Source: Onychomys torridus (Eukaryota > Chordata > Mammalia > Rodentia > Cricetidae). Taken from it: 64,000 bases of DNA. The stretch's first letter is position 1. Every line of letters begins with the position of its first letter. The notes under the pieces were generated by a model. It was given only the letters and a program-made list of their open reading frames with translations, was not told where the DNA came from and did no database searches. This document shows, one piece after another, positions 11,161 to 21,329 of this stretch. The stretch is from NCBI RefSeq assembly GCF_903995425.1, contig NC_050453.1, forward strand, positions 20,960,258 to 21,024,257. The letters are read 5' to 3'. The position numbers were made by a program, and so were the translations under genes.

Positions 11161-12419
11161 AATAAGAAAGAAAAATAAGTGAAAAGAACAGAAGCATTTT
11201 GAAATATTCTGCAATGTAAAGAATAAGCAATATACTTTCCACAAAGGGATCTTTCCTTATCTGGTCAATACCTAACTGTGTGCTAGACTTTTTCTGGGTA
11301 AATCGTTGATACCACAGTACAGCTTCCAGATTTTTGCTCTACCTTAGGCATAGTCTGAGTTAGGATGTGGCTATTAGATCCCACCTCATCTTCACTGCTC
11401 TCTGAAGTTAACCAACTTGTGCCCATTTTAATTTGTGTTACACATCTTTAGACAAAAGAATCATGTATTTTTCCAACTTTAAAGAGGAATGATGAGTGAG
11501 TGATAACAATTCATTGCTAATAAAAGAGAGTCACAGGATGTGAGTAGTATCCTACCTTGTTGCTTCATTAGGTTACAAAGCAAGTCACTGCCACTGGTAA
11601 ATTCTGAAAGATATTCTTCATGGTTTTTGTAGAAGCACACCTTGTTCTTCACTCAAAAAAAAAAAAAAAAACCGAGTTATGAACATCACTGCTCTAAGAG
11701 TCTGGATCCTTCTATTGCTGGTTGTTGCTGTACCTTTTGTATTTGAATTTCTGCAGTTGGCAAGGATGGAGTTTTCTGAGTTTGTGCACCTTTACTCTCT
11801 CTGTGGCTCTAGAGTTGTGGGATATGAGGGTTAAGTGACTAAGTAGGCTATGCTCCCTCACCACCCATGAAATGACTGTGGGTAGAGCCTTGCTTTCTGC
11901 CACTGTGAGATGCTGTGTGATTATTATCAAAGGCTGAGGCTCCCCAGCTCTTGAGGTTTGTATGGTTCTGGTTAGGAGAGCCCTGGAGATCCCTGTTGTC
12001 TTTCATCAGAGAAGGAAGAAAACTTTCTTCCTCAACTTTATAATTTGGTCTCATTAGTTATAGGGCTTTGTGTAATACACGACCTTTAAAACACTTCTGC
12101 AAATCCTTGGGGGTTTCAGGTGTGCAGGATTCATCATGCACATTAAAAAAACTTTCTGCTGTCTGTAAATTTCCTTTTGGCAGGAAGCCTAAATGAGAGT
12201 TAGAACACCAGTGCTCACTGAGTTCACTTTCATTGACAAAAATCCTTCCTCGAACCAAACTTTTTGACAAGACTTTAAAAGCACTTACAGAATGTAAGTC
12301 CTTGAAGGACATTCAGCATTATCATTCACTAGTTAAATGAAAATTTAACAGTGTGACTCTACTAAATGACTATGTGGATGGCTAAGGTAAAGACAATTGT
12401 ATGTACACATTTTTACCAT
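11161..12419. other. End of the duplication, no established gene
   Basis: Duplicated non-coding sequence matching about 26120-26985. It holds the short frame at 11679-11834. On the minus strand a protein-like frame (12312 down to 11848) runs with a single in-frame TAA at 12058-12060. I do not recognise the protein. Confidence 0.4.
11679..11834 (+). CDS. Hypothetical 51-residue membrane-like peptide, copy 1
   Basis: A 51-codon frame that starts MNITALRVW, has a hydrophobic stretch at residues 9-25 (WILLLLVVAVPFVFEF) and ends SRVVGYEG. I do not recognise it. It follows a long A-run (11655-11671) that is shorter and interrupted in copy 2. The matching frame at 26427-26582 differs by one residue (His37 here, Arg there), although the flanks have diverged. 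It could be a real small gene, a relic of a retrocopied exon, or chance openness in a slowly diverging block. No splice or promoter signal decides between these. Confidence 0.2.
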   Translation: MNITALRVWILLLLVVAVPFVFEFLQLARMEFSEFVHLYSLCGSRVVGYEG

Positions 12420-12770
12420 GTGTTCATCAGTTGAAGGCTATCTAGGCTGCTGCCATTTCTTGAAAATATGAATAGAGCAGCAATGAACATGGCTGAGCTA
12501 TCTCTGATGTGGGATGTTGAAGCCTTTGGGTATAGGCCAAAGGATGATATAATTTTGTCATACAGTAGGTCTATTTTTAGCTTTCTGAGCATTCATACTG
12601 ATTTCTACAGTGGCTATACCAGTTTAGTGTCCTAAACAGTGAATGAGGGTTCACCTTGTCCACATCCTCATCATTGTATGTCAGTTGTTTTCTTGATCTT
12701 AGCTATTCTGACTGGAAAGTAACCGAACTTGAGTTTCCTTGGTTGCTAAGGATGTTGAACACATTAAAAT
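12420..12770 (-). mobile_element. Old L1 ORF2 3' part, antisense (segment 1)
   Basis: Reverse complement of the end of L1 ORF2 (TGTTCATCAGTTGAAGGC and onward). The element continues at 12958-13537, 13942-14131 and 18118-18930 after removal of three insertions, so one old antisense L1 hosts the whole nest. Confidence 0.75.
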
Positions 12771-12780
12771 AAATATTTTA

Positions 12781-12947
12781 AGCCAGGCAGTGGTGGCACA
12801 CGCCTTTAATCCCAGCACTCGAGAGGCAGAGGCAGGTGGATCTCTATGAGTTCGAGGCCAGCCTGGGCTACCAAGTATGTTCCAGGAAAGGCACAAAGCT
12901 ACACAGGGAAACCCTGTCTTGAAAAACTACTAAACAAACAAACAAAC
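12781..12947 (+). mobile_element. B1 SINE
   Basis: A full-length B1 starting AGCCAGGCAGTGGTGGCACA and ending in an A-rich (AAAC)n tail. It is flanked by AAATATTTTA direct repeats at 12771-12780 and 12948-12957. It is inserted in the antisense L1. Confidence 0.95.
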
Positions 12948-12957
12948 AAATATTTTA

Positions 12958-13012
12958 GTCATTTTTATTTCTTATTTTGAGAGCTTCCTCTCTCCCCAGG
13001 TCAGTAGCATGG

Positions 13013-13072
<60 letters not shown>

Positions 13073-13537
13073 TTAATTGAGTCATTTGTTTTCTTGATTC
13101 TTTGTGTTTTGAGTTCTTTATATATTCTGGATATTAATCCTCTATTGGATTATAGCAGGCAAAGATTATCTCCCACTTTGTGTGCTTTTTCCTCTTTACA
13201 TAGATTGTTTCCTTCACCGTGCAGTAGGTTTGAGGCCCCAGTTGTCAAATGCTAGCTTTATTTCCTGAGTGAATTCAGTCCAATTCAAACTCACACTCCA
13301 CTCCCATATCTTGAGGGACATCTTGCCCATGGTTTCTTTTATCAGTTTCAGATTTAACTTTGAGATTTTTGATTCGTTTGGAATTAACTTTTGTGTAGGT
13401 ATTAGATACGGCTGTAATTTCATTCTTCTGCATTTTTCTCAGTACCATTTGTTGAAGACGCTGTTTTTCATTCAGTGTGTATGTTTCACCATCTTTTTTC
13501 AAATACTAGACGGCTGTAATTAAATGTAATCATATTT
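12958..13537 (-). mobile_element. Old L1, antisense (segment 2), with (CA)n
   Basis: L1 ORF2 reverse-complement text continues here. A pure CA array at 13015-13070 has expanded inside it. The plus- and minus-strand frames at 13214-13523 are L1 fragments, not genes. Confidence 0.75.
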
Positions 13538-13935
13538 TGTCTGTCTGACTGACAGATAAGGCGGAGGGAGGCAGGACCTGTCCAGCCAGTCTCTCCCTGG
13601 GGATGAACCGTATGGTGAGTGTTGATGGCCCAGACCTACCCTGTCCACTGGAGGGAAGCACACTGAGCCAGGAGTCTTGTCAAAGCAGGAATTTGTTTTA
13701 TTGCATCAGGAGTGGACTTACATAGGTTGTAGTTATGGGGTGTGGAGGGCGGATATGAGGATAGTGGGCCAATGAGATAATGCCATCTCAGCGGTTACTA
13801 GGCAGAGGCAATTCTAGGTCCCATAGACCTGAGTCACTCCTATGCGGAAGTCGTGTCCAAAGATAGGTCGCCAAACTCGAGCTAGGCTCTGGAAGTTACA
13901 CTGAGCCTCACACCAGGACCTTATGGGACCCAACA
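13538..13935 (-). mobile_element. Solo LTR with 6-bp target-site duplication
   Basis: On the minus strand the block begins TGTTGGGTCCC and ends GACAGACA, with flanking ATATTT repeats at 13532-13537 and 13936-13941. The 6-bp duplication and TG...CA ends fit an ERV2/ERVK-class LTR. The L1 text reads straight across if the 398 bp plus one repeat are removed. Confidence 0.88.
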
Positions 13936-13941
13936 ATATTT

Positions 13942-14131
13942 GGGTCTTATATTTAATTCCATTGACCAACATGCCTGTTGTATGCCTGTAGAATATTATA
14001 TTTATTACTATTGCTCTGTAATATAGCTTGAGATCTGGTATGCTGCTCACTTCAGCATTATTCTTTTGGTCAGGATTGCTAAAGTCATCAACTTTTGTTC
14101 TTCCATAAGAATTTTAGTTTTTTCTCCTATT
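13942..14131 (-). mobile_element. Old L1, antisense (segment 3)
   Basis: The L1 ORF2 reverse-complement text resumes (ATTCCATTGACCAACATGCC) and stops at the insertion of the younger forward L1. Confidence 0.75.
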
Positions 14132-14723
14132 AGAATAATGTTGGTCCCACCCCTGGGCACCAGCCATCCTGGGAGGACCTGTCCAACTTGGCCCCAGTTT
14201 CTGGCCACTCCTCAGGCCCTGCAGGAAGGCTCCCCTTTTCCAAGACTGCAGGCAGATCCTGCAGTCTCCATGCCCTGCCCCCACACCCATCTGCTGGAGA
14301 CCCCAGCCACTTCCTGAGACTCAGAGACCAGCCCCCAGCTCCCATCCACCCAGGAACTCCCATCTGGACCAGAACTTCCATCCTGTCCTGGAACTCCCAT
14401 CTGGACAAGAGGAGCTCCCATCTGGACAAGATAAGGAGACCCCAGGGACTTCCTGAGACTTAGAGTCCAGCCCCCCAGCTCCTATCTGGCCAGCACTCTC
14501 ATCTGGACCAGAGCTCCCATCCCACCCAGAGCTTCCATCTGAACCAGAGTGAGGCTCCCTAAATCTGTCAGCTCTGTCTGGACCAAGTACACTGATAAGA
14601 CCAAGAATGAGCCCACAAGGAGATGGGCAGATGTCAAGGCAGAAGTACATACAACAAAATAAAGAGCAATACAGCATCACCAGAACCTAGCCCTTCTCAA
14701 CAGCTAGACCTGAACATCACAGA

Positions 14724-15265
14724 ATGGAAGAAGAAGAAGAAAACAACCTTATAAGTAACATCATGAAGAGGCTAGAGCCTTATATAGAAGAAATCAAAAA
14801 TAAAGTGGAGGAACAGACAAACAAAAAATGGGAAGAATGCTATAAAAAACTAGAGGAAAGGACAAATAAAGCAGAAGAAAACAATAAGTCCCTGAAAGAA
14901 AATCATGAAAAAGCAATGAAACAGATGAGGGAAACAGTCCAAGACCTGAAGAGGGAAATAGAAAAAATGAAGAAGACACTAGCAGAAGGAATGCTGGAAA
15001 TAGAAAATCTGAGTAAACAAACAGGAACTTCAAATGCAAGTATAACCAACAGAATGCAAGAGATGGAAGAGAGGATCTCTGGTGTTGAAGATAAGGTAGA
15101 AGAAATAGATTCATCAGTCAAAGAAAACACTAAAGCCAACAAAGACATGACCCAAAATGTCCAAGAAAATTGGGACACCATGAAAAGACCAAGCCTACAA
15201 ATAATAGGGACAGAGGAAGGAGAAGAATACCAACTCAAAGGCACAGAAAATATATTTAACAAGAT
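14724..15265 (+). pseudogene. L1 ORF1 N-terminal part, broken by an LTR
   Basis: It starts MEEEEENNLISNIMKR at the first ATG after the 5'UTR. Heptad-rich Glu/Lys/Leu sequence over residues about 10-150 forms the ORF1p coiled coil, followed by the start of the RNA-recognition region (residue ~155 on). ORF1p is the L1 RNA-binding chaperone. The frame stays open to the LTR; after it, the frame resumes at 15569 but meets a TAA at about 15626, and only later pieces (for example 15750-15953, the C-terminal RNA-binding end) are readable. Dead copy. Confidence 0.88.
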
Positions 15266-15568
15266 TATTGGTGTAATTATTAAGGCCACTCCACGTAGTT
15301 AAAAGGGAGGTTTATTTTGTGGGGTAACTTACAAATGAAGGGATAGGTTGCACGGTCTGGCAAAGGTATAGCGCAGTCCAGTGGTGTTCTCTGGAGAACT
15401 CTGCTCGGTCTACCTCCAGCGTCCAGAGCCCCAAACCAAGAGAGCGACCTCCTCCTGATCCTTGGTCTTCGGCTCCCTCCTCTGCCCCGCCTTGTGGGCG
15501 TGATCATTACTGAAGCCTCAATGGGGGTTGGAACTTCCAGGCCAATGCTGGGTTGGCTATCCACTACA
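15266..15568 (-). mobile_element. Solo LTR of a mys-like ERV2, in L1 ORF1
   Basis: The 303-bp block is the reverse complement of the 5' LTR at 30218-30521 (begins TGTAGTGGATAGCC, ends CACCAATA). CAAGAT is repeated at 15260-15265 and 15569-15574, the 6-bp duplication expected of ERV2 integrase. It formed by LTR-LTR recombination of a full provirus, or was integrated as such. This is the innermost layer of the nest. Confidence 0.93.
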
Positions 15569-15749
15569 CAAGATCATAGAAGAAAACTTTCCCAACTTAA
15601 AGAATGAAATGCCTATGAAGATATAAGAAGCCTATAGAACACCAAACAGACTAGACCCCCCCAAAAAGTCCCCTCTCCACATAATAATTAAACAACTAAA
15701 TGTACAGAATAAAGAAAGAATATTAAGGGCAGCAAAGGAAAAAGGCCAA

Positions 15750-15953
15750 GTGACTTATAAAGGCAAACCCATCAGAATAATACCCGATTTCTGGATGGAG
15801 ACTTTGAAAGCCAGAAGGACCTGGACAGATATAATGCAGACACTAAGAGACCATGGATGCCAGCCTAGACTAATATACCCAGCAAAACTTTCAATCATCA
15901 TAGATGGAGTGAACAAGACCTTCCAAGACAAAACCAGATTTAAACAATACTAA
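15750..15953 (+). pseudogene. L1 ORF1 C-terminal remnant
   Basis: A 67-codon frame ending RFKQY-stop corresponds to the C-terminal domain of L1 ORF1p, out of reach of the N-terminal half because of the LTR and a stop codon near 15626. Confidence 0.75.
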
Positions 15954-16119
15954 TCCACAAACCCAGCCCTACAGAAAGCACCAGAAGGAAAATTCCAACC
16001 TAAGGAAGGCAGATACACCCATGAAAACACAGGCAATAGATAACACCACAGCAGTAAACCCCAAAGAAGAGAAGTACACACACACACACTACCACCAAAA
16101 AATAAAAATAATAACAGGA

Positions 16120-16865
16120 ACGAACAATCACTGGTCATTAATATCCCTTAATATCAATGGACTTAATTCACCTATAAAAAGACACAGACTAACAGAATGG
16201 ATACAATAATAGGACCCATCTTGCTGCTGCATACAAGAAACACACCTCAAATTCAAAGACAGACACCTCCTAAGAATAAAAGGCTGGGAAAAGACTTTCC
16301 AATCAAATGGTCTTAAGAAGCAAGCTGGTGCAGCCATCCTAATATCCAGCAAAATAGACTTCAAACTAAAATCAATCAAAAGAGATGATGAAGGACATTA
16401 CATACTCATCGCAGGAAAGATCCACCAAGATGAAGTTTCAATTCTGAACATTTATGGCCCAAACACAAGGGCACCCACATATGTAAAAGAAACATTACTA
16501 AAGCTCAAATCACATATAAAACCCCACACATTAATAGTGGGAGACCTCAACACCCCACTTTCACCTCTGGACAGGTCAGCCAAATTGAAACTTAACAGAG
16601 ACATAATGGACTTAACTGATGTTATGGCTCAAATGGACTTAATCAATATCTACAGAACATTCCACCCAAATAAAAAAGAATCTACCTTCTTCTCAGCACC
16701 CCATGGAACTTTCTCTAAAATCGAGCACATACTTGGCCAAAAAGCAAATCTCAACAGATACAAAACAATTGGAATAACCTCCTGTGTTCTATTGGACCAC
16801 CAAGGTTTAAAGTTAGATTTCAACAACAAAAAAAACCCTACAGAAATCCTACAATCTCATGGATA
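16120..16865 (+). pseudogene. L1 ORF2 endonuclease domain remnant
   Basis: APE-type endonuclease motifs appear in order: SLNINGLNSP near the start, QETHL, IYGPNT, GDLNTPLSPLDRS, and a final LLDHQGLK. The frame has early stops (TAA at about 16207), and a conserved Asp in the S-K-I-D-H motif is Glu here (SKIEH). The fragment ends about where ORF2 codon 240 would be, then drops to the ORF2 C-terminus. Confidence 0.85.
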
Positions 16866-16885
16866 AATGCTCAATCATATCACAA

Positions 16886-17147
16886 GGGCATTTGCTCAGC
16901 TATGTTCATATCAGCATTGTTTGTAATAGCCAGAACCTGGAAACAACCTAGATGCCCTTCAACTGATGAATGGATAAAGAAAATATGGTACATATACACA
17001 ATGGAGTACTACTACTCAGCAGAGAAAAACAATGACATCATGCGGTTTGCAGGCAAATGGATGGATCTAGAAAAAATCATCCTGAGTGAGGTAACACAGA
17101 CTCAGAAGGACAAACATGGTATGTACTCACTCATAGGAGGATACTAG
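16886..17147 (+). pseudogene. L1 ORF2 C-terminal remnant
   Basis: It reads from just before MFISALFVIARTWKQPRCPS through YTMEYYYSAEKNND to a stop at 17145-17147, the familiar end of rodent L1 ORF2. It is fused to the endonuclease piece by an internal deletion. Confidence 0.85.
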
Positions 17148-18117
17148 ATGTAAAACAAGGATGACTAGACTGCTACACAACTCCAGGGATGCTACCTAGA
17201 AAACGGGACCCTAGGAAAGACACAGGGATCACCCAATGACAGAGAAATGGATGAGATCTACATGAACAACCTGGACGACAGTGGGAGTAATAAAGGGCAA
17301 GGTTTGAGGGAAAGAAAGCTTAGGGGAGCAGGAGATCCCAGCTGGATCAAGAACAGAAAGGGAGAACAAGGAATAACAGACCATGATAAATGAAGACCAC
17401 ATGAGAACAGGAATAGGCAGAGTGCTGGAGAGGGCCCCAGAAATCTACAATGATACATCCTCTGTAGACTGCTGGCAATGGTTGAGAGAAAGCCTGATCT
17501 GACCTAGTCTGGTGATCAGATGGTCAAACACCCTAACAGTCGTGCTGGAACTCTCATCCAATAACTGATGGAAGTGGATGCAGAGATCCTCAGCCAGGCC
17601 CCAGCTGGAGCTCCAGGTGTCCAGTTGTCGAGAAAGAGGAGGGACTGTAAGAGAGTGAATTGTTGAGACCAAGATTGCAAAAAGCACAGGAACAAATAGC
17701 CAATCGAATGGAAGCACATGAATTATGAACCAAAGGCTGTGGAGCCCCCAGCTGGATCAGGCCCTCTGGATAAGTGAGACAATTGAATAGCTTGAACTGT
17801 TTGGGAGGCATCCAGGCTGTGGGACCGGGACCTGTCCTTAGTGCATGAGCTGGCTGTTTGGATCCTTGGGCTTACACAGGAACACTTTGCTCAGGAGGAA
17901 GGAGGGGACTGGACCTGCCTGTACTGAATCCACCAGGTTTAAATGAATCCCCAGGGGAGTCTTGGCCCTGGAGGAGATGGGAATGGAGGGGAGGGGAGGG
18001 GATGGGGGGAAGGTGGGAGTGGGGGTGGGAGGGGGGAGGACAGGGGTACCCATGGCTGATGTGTAAAATTAAAACACAAATATAATAATAATAAATAAAA
18101 AAGAAAAAAAGAATAAT

Positions 18118-20010
18118 ATCACATATAATTTGACTGGGATTGCATTGAATCTGTAAATTGTTTTTAGTAAGATCGTAATTTTCCCATTATTAATTTTTCC
18201 AATGCATAACCATCAGATATCTTTCTGTCTTCTAGCATTTATCTCAATTTCTTTGTCCAGAGGTTTAAAGTTCTCCTTGGAGAACTTTATCATGTTGATT
18301 AGGTTCATTTTTGGGTATATCTTTGAAGCTGTTATGAATGGTAGTATTTCCATGATCTTTTTCTTGGTGTTTTTGTTCTAGATTTATAGAAAAGCTACTG
18401 ATGTTTTGTAAGTTGATATTGAATTCTGACACTTTGATGAAAATGTTGATCGTATTTAGAAAATTTCTGGTAGAGTATTTTGGAGCTCTTGTATAATACC
18501 ATTTTTGTCTGCAAATAAAGAAAATTTGAGTACTTCCTTCCCAGTTTGTATCCCTTTAAGTTCCTTCCCTCATTTTGATGCTCTGTATAAGGTTTCAAGC
18601 ACTGACTGAAAAGGAGGAGGGACCATGGATAGCCCTGGCTTATTCCTCATTTTAATAGAGTTACTTCAAGTTTTTCAGCACTTACGATAATGTTGGCTGT
18701 GTTTTTGTCATATATAAACCTTGTCAGGTTGAAGTATGTGCCCTTCATCCCCATTTTCTCCAGGATTTTTAGCATGATGCTATATTGAATCTTATTAATG
18801 GTCTTTTCTTCATCTATTAATAAAATCAAATAATTTCTATCTTTACATCATTATTATTATACTAATAAACTAACATATGTTTAATCATCTCCATGTTTCT
18901 TGGATAAAGCAATCTTGATTGTTGCTGGTGATTTTTTTTTATTTATGTGTGTATTTTGTTTACAACTATTTTAAATAATTCTAAATGAGTTACTTATTTT
19001 ATGTGTATGAATCCTTTGCCTGCATGTACATATCTGCACTGCATGTATGCTTGGTGCCTGCTGAGGTCAGAAGAGGACACTGGAACTGAAGATCATTGTG
19101 AGGCACTCTGTGGGATCTGGGAACTAAACCCAGTTACTCTATGAGAGCAAGTGATGTTAACCTCTGACCCATCTCTCAAGCTCCTAATTTGTAAGTATTT
19201 TGTTGAGAAATATTTTCATCTATGTTCATTAGTGGTAATGGTCTATAGTTACCTTTATACATTTTTAGAAATTTGATCAAAATATAATTATGTCACTTTC
19301 CCCTTCCCTTTCCTTCCTCCATCCCCTCACAGCCCACTCTTTCAGTGTTTCCATTTCCCAAACCCATTTATCTCTCGAACTCATAGCCTCCTTTTCTTTG
19401 AGTATTTGTGTTCCCTATGTGTATATAAATAGGTAAATATATAAATACAACCTGTGAATTTCATTTGTGTGTCTGTGATTTCGGAGCATCCACAGTGGGG
19501 ATATGTACAACACCACTCCTGCTCCTAAGGCTCAGGGAACTTCATGGAAGATGGAGGGGAAGGATTGTAAGAGCCAGGAGAACCAGGAAATCCGTTGTGA
19601 GACTGTGTCTCCTAGAAATGGCAGGGAAGCTTCACCTGTGACAACTCAACAATATGGGTACTTCAGCAAGAATGAACAATGGCAACAGCATTAGACATGC
19701 CACCTCAGAAAGTCAAATCTCAGACTCCATGATAGGGGAAAGAACCACAGGGCACTGCTGAAAGAGGGAGAGATCTTTCTCCTTTGTGTCGTGTCTTTTC
19801 CTGGCTTTGCTGTTAGAGTGCTATTGGCATTGTAGAAGGAGTTTGGAAGTGATTTCACTGTTCCTATGCTCTGAATAATTCGAGAGATATTGGTTCTTCT
19901 TTGAAAGTCCAGTGGAATTTTGTATCAAATCTATCTAGAGCTGGATTTTTAAAAAAAATTTATTTTGGAAGAGGTTTTATTACTGTTTCAGGTGAAAAAG
20001 AACACACTTA
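18118..20010 (-). mobile_element. Old L1 remnants, antisense, with a B3 SINE
   Basis: 18118-18930 continues the host L1 (reverse complement of ORF2). About 18990-19190 is a B3-type SINE on the minus strand (CATCTCTCAAGCT end). Further L1-like antisense text follows at 19190-19420 and 19880-19990. 19480-19740 is a dispersed repeat I cannot name. No gene. Confidence 0.6.
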
Positions 20011-20216
20011 GTATTTAAACAACTTTCACACATCATCAACAGTAGAGATTGTGGCTGTAGATGTGTCCCAAACATGAGCCACTGAAACTAAGAGAGTCAA
20101 GACAAAGGTACCCTTAATAAACTCATATGTGTGACTATTTTAAGCAATCATTATCTCCATAAAAATATCACTTAAACCAGAGTTAAAATTACTCTAACTA
20201 CGTGCCTCAGTTTAAA

Positions 20217-20266
<50 letters not shown>

Positions 20267-20354
20267 CCTTTCACAGAAGTCATAGAGTTGTTTGACAAAA
20301 CATAATTGAGGAGACGTTTCCATAAGTTTTCCAGACCTTCATGACTGAATGCTT
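20011..20354. repeat. Unrecognised sequence with (CA)n at 20217-20263
   Basis: A pure CA dinucleotide array lies in otherwise unassigned sequence just before the second duplication copy. Confidence 0.85.
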
Positions 20355-20442
20355 AGTAAGTTCTGCACCACTCTTCTGTTATACGAACTGCACAGTGCTT
20401 CTGTTTTGTTCTTGGCTTTAAAAAAATGATGGTATATCCATC

Positions 20443-21329
20443 TTGTATCCTGTTTTACATTTGCTTACTCTGTTACTGTCTTTGTTAAGTGCATTTTTGG
20501 TCAAATATCTTAATATCATACATAGCCCATTAACACTTGCTTTTGAATATTCTCCCCACAGAGATGACAGAAACACACTCCTTATATTCAACTTCCACCA
20601 AATGATAAAATATGCAGTTATTAATAGCTTGTTTATTTACATGAAAGGTATTGAGTGGTTTCCTCTATTCTCCAAAGGGGGGAATCATTGACAGGCAACA
20701 GTCTCTTAAACATGGTATTGTTAAAACAATAAGAAATGGGAAGAAGGATAAGTATGAAAAAAATACATTGTAATAAACTGGAAATCTAATAGAACCAATA
20801 AAATAAGGTTAGTGCAAAAATGAATTAGTAAGCAAGGATCAGTATGGTGTGAATATTTAACAAATGGGATTTTGTTAGTGTGCATATATTTATGTACATA
20901 TATATGCATATATATGTTTTCACAAAAATAGCTGCTGGTTTTTATAATATATGTATCTCCTACTAGAAAAAGCTCTCTCATGAGAAGTCCAACTTGGTAC
21001 ATTACAATCTTTCCAGAAATATTGACCATTTGCATCTTTAGACACTGAAAACATCTCTCAGTGCATGGTCACACTGTGGCTTTCCCTTCTGCTCTTTCCT
21101 CACTTATGAGAGGTACAGAATGCCCAGAAATTGGCAGTTTTCTTATCAGTAGCATTATTCTTCCCATAGCTGTGGAAAGAAGAGTCACTGGAGAACTTCC
21201 TGAGCATACTTAGAAAATACTTGGGACAGGTTAGGTGAAAGTCTCAGTCATGTATTCCTGGATTTCACCTTTCCATAGAAGACACAGATTGCATGCTCCA
21301 TTGACTCCTGGAGGAAGTTAAACAATACA
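20443..21329. other. 3' flank of Or10x copy 2
   Basis: AT-rich flank homologous to 3540-4367. No gene is seen. Short frames here have no support. Confidence 0.45.

Larger units (their letters stand above)
3490..12240. repeat. Segmental duplication, copy 1 (with Or10x copy 1)
   Basis: This segment aligns in order and orientation with 20355-26985. Matching anchors are the OR gene itself (4368-5346 with 21330-22332), 7640-7690 with 22630-22680, 9228-9500 with 24586-24860, 10640-10770 with 25840-25960, and 11671-12060 with 26410-26820. Copy 1 has extra insertions: about 5560-7480, the minisatellite at 8011, an ID at 10206 and a TTTC array at 10778. Non-coding flanks look clearly diverged, while part of the OR gene is identical. 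Confidence 0.85.
14140..18109 (+). mobile_element. Younger L1, internally deleted, with solo LTR inside
   Basis: Direct repeats AGAATAAT (14132-14139 and 18110-18117) flank the element, which runs 5'UTR, ORF1, ORF2 start, ORF2 end, 3'UTR, A-rich tail. The 5'UTR (14140-14723) has short tandem units built on CCATCTGGACCAGA. ORF2 jumps at about 16865-16885 from the endonuclease domain to the C-terminal end, losing the reverse transcriptase. The 3'UTR is G-rich and ends in an (AATA)n/A tail. An antisense solo LTR splits ORF1. It cannot move by itself. Confidence 0.92.

Noticed and set aside
14066..14680. Overlapping Pro/Ser- and Gly-rich frames on both strands
   Set aside because: They lie in the tandem-unit 5'UTR of the forward L1.
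15280..15564. 94-codon minus-strand frame with an Arg-rich patch (also 30222-30507 plus)
   Set aside because: Both are LTR sequence read through; the shared frame reflects LTR identity, not a gene.
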